This document shows positions 57,353-64,000 of a DNA stretch of 64,000 nucleotides, in pieces. The stretch spans positions 62,001 to 126,000 of the forward strand of contig NZ_JAGIBD010000008.1 in the NCBI RefSeq assembly GCF_017744555.1, written 5' to 3'. How positions within the stretch are numbered: the first letter of the stretch is position 1; every line of letters begins with the position of its first letter. The notes below the pieces were generated by a model, which was not told the origin of the DNA, ran no database searches, and saw only the letters and a list, made by a program, of their open reading frames with translations. The stretch comes from Cellulomonas sp. (lineage in GTDB: Bacteria > Actinomycetota > Actinomycetes > Actinomycetales > Cellulomonadaceae). Made by a program: the position numbers and the translations under genes.

Positions 57353-60070
57353 GTGAGCGACGCACAGCCAGCCGCCCCTGCCCGACTTCTGCTGATCGAC
57401 GGCCACTCGATGGCTTACCGGGCGTTCTTCGCGCTCCCCGTGGACAAGTTCGCGACGTCCACCGGTGAGCCCACCAACGCGGTGTTCGGCTTCGTGTCGA
57501 TGCTCGCCAACCTGCTGCGCGACGAGGCGCCGACGCACGTCGCCGTGGCGTTCGACGTGGGCCGGACCACGTTCCGGACCGAGCAGTACGAGGCGTACAA
57601 GGGCAACCGGAACGCGACCCCCGAGCCGTTCAAGGGGCAGGTCGCGGTGATCCAGCGGGTGCTCGCCACGATGCACATCCCGGTGCTCGAGAAGCCGTCG
57701 TTCGAGGCGGACGACATCCTCGCGACGCTCTCGTCGCAGGCTCGCGCGCAGGGCATGGAGGTGCTCATCTGCTCGGGCGACCGGGACTCGTTCCAGCTCG
57801 TCAACGACGCGGTGACCGTGCTCTACCCGGTCAAGGGCGTCTCGGAGATGGCCCGCATGACGCCCGCGGCCGTCGAGGCGAAGTACGGCGTGCCGCCGCA
57901 GCGCTACCCGGACCTCGCGGCGCTCGTCGGGGAGTCCAGCGACAACCTGCCCGGCATCCCCGGTGTCGGCCCCAAGACGGCCGCGAAGTGGATCCTCACG
58001 TACGACGGGCTCGACGGCGTGGTCGCGCACGCCGACCAGGTGTCGGGCAAGGCCGGCGAGGCGCTGCGCGAGAACCTCGAGCAGGTGCAGCTCAACCGCC
58101 GCCTCAACCGCCTCGTGGACGACCTCGAGCTCCCGCTGGGCCCTGAGGACCTCGCGGCGCGGCCGTGGGACCGCCAGGAGCTGCACACGATCCTCGACGA
58201 GCTCGAGTTCCGCACGCTGCGCGACCGGCTGTTCGCGATGCTGCCCGACGAGGGCGGCGCGGCGCCCGCCGCGGTCGCCGCCGCAGCGCTCGACGTCGCG
58301 ACGATGAGCGCGGGGGAGCTCGGTGCCTGGCTCGCCGCCCGGGCCGGCCAGCCGCTCGGGCTCGACGTCCGAGGCTCGGGAGCGCCCGCGGGCGGCGACG
58401 CGTGGGGCATCGCGCTGGCCGACGCGGGCGGGCAGGCGGCGGTCTTCGACCTCGCCGAGATCGCGCCGCCCGACGAGGCCGCGCTGGCCGCGTGGCTCGC
58501 GGACCCGGCAGCGCCGAAGGTCGTGCACGCGGCGAAGGAGGCGTGGCACGCCCTCGCCGGGCGCGGGCTGCCGATCTCCGGCGTCGTGTTCGACACCGAG
58601 CTCGCGGCGTACCTGTGCCAGCCCGACCGGCGCGCGTACGACCTCGCGGACCTCGCGATCGGCTACCTGCACCGCGAGCTCGGCGCCGACGACGCGACGG
58701 CCGACGGGCAGGGCGCGTTCGACCTCGAGCTCGACGGCACCGACGAGGGTCGCCGGGCGGCGGTGCGCGCGGCGGCGGTGCGCGACCTGTCCGACGTGCT
58801 CGCGGGCGAGATCGCCGACCGCGGGGCGACCCACCTGCTCACCGACCTCGAGCTGCCGCTCGTCGACGTGCTCGGCCGCATGGAGCGCACTGGCATCGCG
58901 ATCGACTCGGGGTACCTCGCGGGGCTCGAGCGGTCGTTCGACGCGGCCGTGCAGGAGGCGGCGGCCGACGCGTACGCGGTGATCGGCCGCGAGGTGAACC
59001 TCGGTTCGCCGAAGCAGCTCCAGGAGGTGCTGTTCGACCAGCTGGGCATGCCGAAGACGAAGCGGATCAAGACGGGCTACACGACCGACGCCGCGTCGCT
59101 CACGGATCTCTTCGCGCGGACGCAGCACCCGTTCCTGGAGCACCTGCTGGCGCACCGCGACGCCATCAGGCTGCGCCAGACGGTCGAGGGCCTGCTCCGG
59201 TCGATCGCGCCGGACGGCCGGATCCACACGACGTTCCAGCAGACCATCGCCGCGACGGGCCGCCTGTCGTCCGCAGACCCCAACCTGCAGAACATCCCGA
59301 TCCGCACGGAGGCCGGCCGGCAGATCCGCCGGGCGTTCGTGGTCGGCGAGGGGTACGAGACGCTGCTCACGGCCGACTACTCGCAGATCGAGATGCGGAT
59401 CATGGCGCACCTGTCGGGCGACGAGGGGCTCATCGCGGCGTTCCGGTCGGGCGAGGACCTGCACAGCTACGTCGGCTCGCGCGTGTTCGGCGTGCCGACC
59501 GACGAGGTGACGTCGGCGATGCGCTCGAAGATCAAGGCCATGTCGTACGGCCTGGCGTACGGCCTGTCGTCGTACGGCCTGTCCCAGCAGCTGTCGATCG
59601 AGGTGTCCGAGGCGTCCGCGCTGATGCAGGACTACTTCGAGCGGTTCGGCGGCGTGCGCGACTACCTGACGGGCGTGGTCGACGTGGCCCGGGCGACGGG
59701 GTACACGCAGACCATCCTGGGCCGCCGCCGGTATCTGCCGGACCTCACGAGCGACCACCGCCAGCGCCGCGAGGCGGCCGAGCGGATGGCGCTCAATGCG
59801 CCCATCCAGGGCAGCGCCGCCGACCTGATCAAGGTGTCGATGCTCGGCGTCGACCGGGAGCTCGCGCGCCGGGGGTTGGCGTCGCGGCTGCTGCTGCAGG
59901 TGCACGACGAGCTCGTGCTCGAGGTCGCGGCGGGGGAGCGGGACGAGGTCGAGCAGGTGGTGCGTGAGCAGATGGGCGCGGCGGGCGACGCCGCGGCCGA
60001 CGGGCCGTTGGACGTGCCGCTCGACGTCTCCGTCGGCGTGGGCGCGAGCTGGCACGAGGCCGGGCACTAG
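57353..60070 (+). CDS. polA: DNA polymerase I
   Basis: 905 residues. The 5'-3' exonuclease domain comes first (LLLIDGHSMAYRAFFALP), with the H3TH part LPGIPGVGPKTAAKWIL. The middle exonuclease-like domain lacks the catalytic D-x-E: the equivalent strand reads GLDVRGSG, so proofreading is absent. Polymerase motifs are A (TADYSQIEMRIMAHLSG), B (RSKIKAMSYGLAYGLSSYGL) and C (LLLQVHDELVLEV). Functions in Okazaki fragment processing and repair. The frame opens at 57203, but the GTG at 57353 is supported by the -10 spacing. Confidence 0.95.
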   Translation: MSDAQPAAPARLLLIDGHSMAYRAFFALPVDKFATSTGEPTNAVFGFVSMLANLLRDEAPTHVAVAFDVGRTTFRTEQYEAYKGNRNATPEPFKGQVAVIQRVLATMHIPVLEKPSFEADDILATLSSQARAQGMEVLICSGDRDSFQLVNDAVTVLYPVKGVSEMARMTPAAVEAKYGVPPQRYPDLAALVGESSDNLPGIPGVGPKTAAKWILTYDGLDGVVAHADQVSGKAGEALRENLEQVQLNRRLNRLVDDLELPLGPEDLAARPWDRQELHTILDELEFRTLRDRLFAMLPDEGGAAPAAVAAAALDVATMSAGELGAWLAARAGQPLGLDVRGSGAPAGGDAWGIALADAGGQAAVFDLAEIAPPDEAALAAWLADPAAPKVVHAAKEAWHALAGRGLPISGVVFDTELAAYLCQPDRRAYDLADLAIGYLHRELGADDATADGQGAFDLELDGTDEGRRAAVRAAAVRDLSDVLAGEIADRGATHLLTDLELPLVDVLGRMERTGIAIDSGYLAGLERSFDAAVQEAAADAYAVIGREVNLGSPKQLQEVLFDQLGMPKTKRIKTGYTTDAASLTDLFARTQHPFLEHLLAHRDAIRLRQTVEGLLRSIAPDGRIHTTFQQTIAATGRLSSADPNLQNIPIRTEAGRQIRRAFVVGEGYETLLTADYSQIEMRIMAHLSGDEGLIAAFRSGEDLHSYVGSRVFGVPTDEVTSAMRSKIKAMSYGLAYGLSSYGLSQQLSIEVSEASALMQDYFERFGGVRDYLTGVVDVARATGYTQTILGRRRYLPDLTSDHRQRREAAERMALNAPIQGSAADLIKVSMLGVDRELARRGLASRLLLQVHDELVLEVAAGERDEVEQVVREQMGAAGDAAADGPLDVPLDVSVGVGASWHEAGH

Positions 60071-60095
60071 ATCCGGCACCGACGCGCCTCGGGCC

Positions 60096-60124
60096 GGCGC
60101 GCCAGGCGACCACGCCTGGGCGCC
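60096..60124 (+). terminator. Hairpin after polA
   Basis: CCAGGCG-ACCA-CGCCTGG forms seven pairs and is extended by five more GC pairs with one bulged G. No T-run. Lies 26 bases after the polA stop. Confidence 0.5.
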
Positions 60125-60153
60125 CGCTGCCCGGTCGGTCACATCCACCGTCC

Positions 60154-60184
60154 GACATGTCGAACTTTCGTGTGACATGTCGAA
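60154..60184. promoter_or_regulatory. Two GACATGTCGAA sites spaced two helical turns, upstream of the acetate symporter operon
   Basis: GACATGTCGAA occurs at 60154-60164 and 60174-60184, start to start 20 bases. Each contains the palindrome GACATGTC. The left one is extended to TCCGACATGTCGAA, one mismatch from a 14-base palindrome. They sit about 90-120 bases before the DUF485 gene and look like a tandem operator. Confidence 0.55.
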
Positions 60185-60272
60185 AGATTGCGTGTACTTC
60201 ACCCGGTGATCTGCGCCACACTCTCCGCGAGTGGCAACGACGCCACGCAGCCCCGTGACTTGGGAGGCGCAC

Positions 60273-60626
60273 GTGACAGACACGTTCGACAGTCCACGAG
60301 AGACCGACTACCAGCGGGTCCAACGAAGCGACGAGTTCCAGGCGCTGCGCAGCCGGTTCCGTCGCTTCGTCTTCCCGATGACCGCCCTGTTCCTGGTGTG
60401 GTACTTCGTCTACGTCCTGCTCGCCGACTACGCGCACGACTTCATGTCGACGAAGGTGTGGGGCAACATCACGGTCGGCCTGCTGTTCGGCCTCGGCCAG
60501 TTCGTCTCGACCTTCGTCATCACGATGGTCTACGCCCGGTGGGCCAACAACCGGCAGGACCCGGTGGCGGAGAAGCTGCGCCGGCACATCGAGGACGGCG
60601 AGCTCGACAGCGGTGAGGCCCTGTGA
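60273..60626 (+). CDS. DUF485 membrane protein (YjcH type)
   Basis: 117 residues. Two helices (VFPMTALFLVWYFVYVLLAD and NITVGLLFGLGQFVSTFVIT) separated by a short loop. The N-terminal cytoplasmic part is charged, and the motif YARWANNRQDPVAEKLR follows. It is the small partner of ActP-type acetate symporters, encoded immediately upstream as in E. coli yjcH-actP. The GTG at 60273 with GGGAGG is preferred over a GTG at 60231. Its stop overlaps actP by 4 bases. Confidence 0.88.
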   Translation: MTDTFDSPRETDYQRVQRSDEFQALRSRFRRFVFPMTALFLVWYFVYVLLADYAHDFMSTKVWGNITVGLLFGLGQFVSTFVITMVYARWANNRQDPVAEKLRRHIEDGELDSGEAL

Positions 60627-62284
60627 GCGCCTCTCTCGCCACCCTGGTCCGGGCCGCGGAGACCGAGCAGATCGGTGAGCCGTGGGTCAACATCGCGATC
60701 TTCTCGGGCTTCGTGCTCGTGACGCTCGTCATCGTGTTCCGGGCGTCCCGCAACAACAAGACGGCCGCCGACTACTACGCGGCCGGGCGGTCGTTCACCG
60801 GTCCGCAGAACGGCACCGCGATCGCCGGCGACTACCTGTCCGCGGCGTCGTTCCTCGGCATCTGCGGTGCCATCGCCATCAACGGGTACGACGGCTTCCT
60901 GTACTCGATCGGCTTCCTCGTCGCGTGGCTGGTCGCGCTGCTGCTGGTGGCCGAGCTCCTGCGCAACACGGGCCGGTTCACCATGGCCGACGTGCTGTCG
61001 TTCCGCCTCAAGCAGCGCCCGGTCCGCATGGCGGCTGCCCTCGCGACGCTCACGGTCGTCTTCTTCTACCTGCTCGCCCAGATGGCCGGCGCCGGCGGCC
61101 TCGTCGCGCTGCTGCTCGGCGTCACGGGCACGCAGGCGCAGGGCATCGTCATCGCCGTCGTCGGCGCGCTGATGATCCTGTACGTCCTCATCGGCGGGAT
61201 GAAGGGGACCACGTGGGTCCAGATCATCAAGGCCGTGCTGCTGATCCTCGGCGCCGCGGTCATGACGTTGTGGGTGCTGGCCAAGTTCGGGTTCAACTTC
61301 TCGGACCTGCTGCAGGGCGCGGTCGACGCCGCGGGTGAGGGTGGCGAGGCGCTGCTCGGTCCGGGCAAGCAGTACGGCGCGACGTCGATGAGCCAGCTCA
61401 ACTTCCTGTCGCTGGCGCTCGCCCTCGTGCTCGGCACCGCGGGTCTGCCGCACGTGCTGATGCGGTTCTACACGGTGCCGTCGGCCAAGGAGGCCCGCCG
61501 GTCGGTCGTGTGGGCCATCTGGCTCATCGGCATCTTCTACCTGTTCACGCTCGTGCTCGGCTACGGCGCGGGCGCGCTCGTCGGGCCGGAGAAGATCACG
61601 TCGGCCCCCGGCGGCGTGAACTCGGCCGCACCGCTGCTCGCCTACGAGCTCGGAGGGACGATCCTGCTCGGCATCATCTCGGCCGTCGCGTTCGCGACGA
61701 TCCTCGCGGTCGTGGCGGGCCTGACGATCACCGCGGCGACGTCGTTCGCGCACGACATCTACGCGAACGTCATCAAGCGGGGTGAGGTCAAGCCCGACGG
61801 CGAGGTGCGGGTCGCCCGGATCACGGTGGTCGCGATCGGCATCCTCGCGATCATCGGCGGCGTGTTCGCGAACGGCCAGAACGTCGCGTTCCTCGTGGCG
61901 CTCGCGTTCGCGGTCGCAGCGAGCGCGAACCTGCCGACGATCCTCTACTCGCTGTTCTGGAAGAGGTTCAACACGTCAGGCGCCCTGTGGTCGATGTACG
62001 GCGGCCTGATCTCGTGCATCGTGCTCATCACGTTCTCGCCGGTCGTGTCCGGCAAGGTCGACCCGAAGACGGGCGCGAGCCTGTCGATGATCAAGGACAC
62101 GAGCGTCGACTTCCACCTGATCCCGCTCGAGAACCCGGGCCTCATCACGATCCCGCTCGCGTTCCTGCTCGGGATCCTCGGGACCTACCTGAGCAAGGAG
62201 AAGCCGCACCCGGAGAAGTTCGCGGAGATGGAGGTGCGGTCGCTGACCGGCGCGGGCGCCGAGAAGGCGGTCGTCCACAGCTGA
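60623..62284 (+). CDS. actP: Sodium:solute symporter for acetate and short monocarboxylates (ActP/MctC type)
   Basis: 553 residues, about 13 helices. SSS family features: DYYAAGRSFTGPQNGTAIAG, DYLSAASFLGICGAIAINGY, and GTAGLPHVLMRFYTVPSAKE. In C. glutamicum the homologue MctC takes up pyruvate, acetate and propionate under RamA/RamB control. GTG start overlaps the DUF485 stop (GTGA). Fits with the gluconeogenic pckG and the RamB-type regulator elsewhere in the window. Confidence 0.9.
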   Translation: MSASLATLVRAAETEQIGEPWVNIAIFSGFVLVTLVIVFRASRNNKTAADYYAAGRSFTGPQNGTAIAGDYLSAASFLGICGAIAINGYDGFLYSIGFLVAWLVALLLVAELLRNTGRFTMADVLSFRLKQRPVRMAAALATLTVVFFYLLAQMAGAGGLVALLLGVTGTQAQGIVIAVVGALMILYVLIGGMKGTTWVQIIKAVLLILGAAVMTLWVLAKFGFNFSDLLQGAVDAAGEGGEALLGPGKQYGATSMSQLNFLSLALALVLGTAGLPHVLMRFYTVPSAKEARRSVVWAIWLIGIFYLFTLVLGYGAGALVGPEKITSAPGGVNSAAPLLAYELGGTILLGIISAVAFATILAVVAGLTITAATSFAHDIYANVIKRGEVKPDGEVRVARITVVAIGILAIIGGVFANGQNVAFLVALAFAVAASANLPTILYSLFWKRFNTSGALWSMYGGLISCIVLITFSPVVSGKVDPKTGASLSMIKDTSVDFHLIPLENPGLITIPLAFLLGILGTYLSKEKPHPEKFAEMEVRSLTGAGAEKAVVHS

Positions 62285-62294
62285 ACCCAGGGCA

Positions 62295-62332
62295 GGGCGG
62301 GTCGGCAGCCGGGTCCCGGCGCCGGCCCGCCC
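62295..62332. terminator. Bidirectional hairpin between actP and methyltransferase genes
   Basis: GGGCGGGTCGGC (62295-62306) and GCCGGCCCGCCC (62321-62332) form a 12-bp stem with one wobble pair, between convergent genes. Confidence 0.65.
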
Positions 62333-62348
62333 TGGCGCACGTCCGGGA

Positions 62349-63176
62349 TCAGGGCCGGTGGGTCACGAAGATCGCCGTCCCGGGGATCACCGCCCCGCGC
62401 ACCGGCCCCCACCCGCCCCAGACCCGCTCGTGCCCCTCGGGCCACTCGGGCTCGACGAGCCGGTCGACGACGAAGCCCGCGGCGACCAGCTCGGCCACGT
62501 GGTCGCCGAGCGTCCGGTGGTACTCGGCGTACTGCACGCGACCGGACGCGCCGAGCTCCACGTACGGGCGGCGGTCGAAGTAGGAGCGGTTCACGGTCAG
62601 CCCGAGCTCGGACGGGTCGTCGGGGAACGCCCACCGGACCGGGTGGGTGACGGACAGGACCCAGCGGCCGCCCGGGCGCAGCACGCGCGCGACCTCGGCG
62701 TGGATGCGGTCGGCGTCGGGCACGAACGGGATCGCCCCGAACGCGGTGAACGCGACGTCGAAGGACTCGTCCGCGAACGGCAGGGCGCGCGCGTCGGCGA
62801 CCACCACCGGGGTCCGGGCGCCCACGTCGCGGTCGTACCGTCGGCCGGCACGGAGCATGCCGGCGGAGACGTCCGTGGCGACCACGTCGACGCCCTGCCC
62901 GACGAGCCAGCGCGAGCACTGGGCTGCCCCGGCGCCGATCTCGAGCACCCGCGCGCCGGTGAGGTCGCCGAGCAGGTGCGCGTCGGACTCCCGCACACCT
63001 TCGGGACACCAGCAGAAGTCGGCCGGGCCGAGGAAGGCGCCGTGCTCGTCGAGGTACTCCTCGGCGTTCGCGTCCCACCACGTCCGACCTGCGCTGCCGC
63101 CCTCGGCGGGTGGGACGTCGAGGTAGCCGGCCTCGGCCAGCGGGTCGTCGAAGGGCACGGGGACGTCGTGAGCCAT
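62349..63176 (-). CDS. Class I SAM-dependent methyltransferase
   Basis: 275 residues. Motif I is RVLEIGAGAAQCSRWLVGQG, motif II region VVATDVSAGMLRAG, and the post motifs DARALPFADESFDVAFTAFG and VLRPGGRWVLSVTHPVRW are present (Methyltransf_11 group). The acceptor is unknown. CAGACT lies seven bases before the ATG and no ribosome site is seen, so it may be leaderless. Divergent from pfkA. Confidence 0.8.
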   Translation of the reverse strand: MAHDVPVPFDDPLAEAGYLDVPPAEGGSAGRTWWDANAEEYLDEHGAFLGPADFCWCPEGVRESDAHLLGDLTGARVLEIGAGAAQCSRWLVGQGVDVVATDVSAGMLRAGRRYDRDVGARTPVVVADARALPFADESFDVAFTAFGAIPFVPDADRIHAEVARVLRPGGRWVLSVTHPVRWAFPDDPSELGLTVNRSYFDRRPYVELGASGRVQYAEYHRTLGDHVAELVAAGFVVDRLVEPEWPEGHERVWGGWGPVRGAVIPGTAIFVTHRP

Positions 63177-63236
63177 GCACCCAGTCTGCTGCCTGACCTG
63201 GGACGGAAGGCATGGGATGCTGACGGGCGGCGCGGA

Positions 63237-63242
63237 TACGCT
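63237..63242 (+). promoter_or_regulatory. -10 element of pfkA
   Basis: TACGCT predicts initiation near 63249 and a 58-base leader with AAGGAG before the GTG at 63307. Confidence 0.45.
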
Positions 63243-63306
63243 GCTCCGGACGGCAGCCCGACGACGCGCTCCGACCAGGTCCTCAGACGACGAAGGAGTG
63301 TTCAGC

Positions 63307-64000
63307 GTGCGAGTCGGACTGCTCACCGGTGGAGGCGACGTCCCGGGCCTCAACGCGGCGATCCGTGCGGTCGTGAAGCGCGGTGAGGGCGAGTACGGGC
63401 ACTCGATCATCGGCTTCCGCAACGGGTGGAAGGGCGTCGTCGACGGTGCGTCCGAGCCGATGACGCGTCAGCACATCCGCAACGTCCTGCCCGTCGGCGG
63501 CACGCTCCTCGGCACGGCGCGCTACCACCCGCACCGGGCGGACGGCGGCATGGACGCTGTGCTCGCGACGCTCGAGGCGGAGCGCATCGAGGCGCTCATC
63601 TGCATCGGTGGCGACGGCACGCTGCACGCGGCGAGCAAGGTGGCCGAGGCGGGCATCCGGATCGTCGCGATCCCGAAGACGATCGACAACGACGTGTGGG
63701 GGACGGACCGCTCGATCGGCTTCGACACCGCGGTGACCATCGCGACCGAGGCGATCGACCGGATCCACACCACGGCCGAGAGCCACAACCGCGTGATGAT
63801 CGTCGAGGTCATGGGGCGCGACGCCGGCTGGATCGCGACGACCGCGGGCATCGCCGGGGGAGCGGAGCTCGTGCTCACGCCCGAGGAGCCGTTCGACATC
63901 GAGCGCATCGAGCGCTTCCTCAAGCACCGGCACCGTGCGCACGCGAGCTTCTCGATCGTCGTCGTGGCCGAGGGGGCGATCCCGGCCGAGGGCACCGCGA
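63307..64000 (+). CDS. pfkA: 6-phosphofructokinase (3' partial)
   Basis: The first 231 residues are visible; the frame is open at the right edge. GLLTGGGDVPGLNAAIRAVV starts the fold. The donor-site motif is GGDGT at 101-105 (Gly104) and the substrate motif PKTIDNDVWGTD at 123-134, with Lys124 where E. coli PfkA has Gly. This combination belongs to the actinobacterial group III enzymes, which include both ATP and PPi users. Phosphorylates fructose 6-phosphate in glycolysis. AAGGAG lies upstream of the GTG. Confidence 0.92.
   Translation, partial: MRVGLLTGGGDVPGLNAAIRAVVKRGEGEYGHSIIGFRNGWKGVVDGASEPMTRQHIRNVLPVGGTLLGTARYHPHRADGGMDAVLATLEAERIEALICIGGDGTLHAASKVAEAGIRIVAIPKTIDNDVWGTDRSIGFDTAVTIATEAIDRIHTTAESHNRVMIVEVMGRDAGWIATTAGIAGGAELVLTPEEPFDIERIERFLKHRHRAHASFSIVVVAEGAIPAEGTA

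Noticed and set aside
57317..60283. A 988-codon minus-strand frame antisense to polA
   Set aside because: No conserved motif, His/Arg/Val/Asp-rich composition typical of antisense shadows of GC-rich genes, and full overlap with polA.

Overview
The window is about 64 kb of very GC-rich DNA (roughly three quarters G+C by eye) packed with short intergenic gaps, GTG starts and 4-base ATGA/GTGA stop-start overlaps. The gene set is actinobacterial: an ANTAR response regulator of PdtaR type close to polA, a GTP-type PEP carboxykinase next to a RamB/PrpR-type regulator, a CtpF-like P-type ATPase, a PknB-type kinase, PspC and CD225 membrane proteins, a deazaflavin-type nitroreductase, and many genes whose start codon lies 6-8 bases after a TANNNT -10 element (leaderless transcripts). 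A LacI/CebR-like operator with core GAGAGCGCTCTC hints at Cellulomonadaceae or another cellulolytic Micrococcales lineage; the genus is an inference. No phage, insertion sequence or CRISPR array was seen.

Layout. 1-13.5 kb: end of a KAP-like NTPase, a basic amino acid antiporter, a large LuxR-type ATPase regulator, rlmC, a hydrolase, a stress protein followed by two fluoride channel genes, an amino acid permease, a CorA transporter and a reductase. 13.6-24.8 kb: potassium channel with a tiny leader ORF, a Ser/Thr kinase coupled to a lipoprotein with QAAAA repeats, endonuclease IV, gamma-glutamyltransferase, a PLP enzyme, small membrane proteins, a secreted protein behind a strong promoter with a palindromic operator, a cysteine-rich leaderless leader peptide, and a Met/Cys-rich copper-binding protein. 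24.9-35 kb: pckG divergent from a RamB/PrpR-type regulator, a DinB2-like polymerase with valine at the steric-gate position, two MFS transporters and a P-type ATPase.

35.1-47.6 kb is a catabolic island for aromatic acids. Reading leftwards from 43.4 kb on the minus strand: a TPP enzyme, an FAH-RraA fusion, a GntR repressor, hpaE, hpaD, hpaH, hpaI and a 51-codon remnant of a luciferase-like oxidoreductase. Divergent from it is a FAD phenol-type monooxygenase, then phenylalanine 4-hydroxylase and an amidohydrolase. Together they suggest a route from phenylalanine/tyrosine or 4-hydroxyphenylacetate through homoprotocatechuate meta-cleavage to pyruvate and succinic semialdehyde. A GTATAC palindrome sits in the divergent promoter.

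47.7-64 kb: a tRNA with anticodon CAA but a short variable loop, pdtaR, a branched-chain amino acid ABC system (livK separated from livHMGF), a GNAT enzyme, a thioesterase, polA, a DUF485-acetate symporter pair behind two GACATGTC palindromes 20 bases apart, a methyltransferase, and the start of 6-phosphofructokinase, which runs off the right edge.
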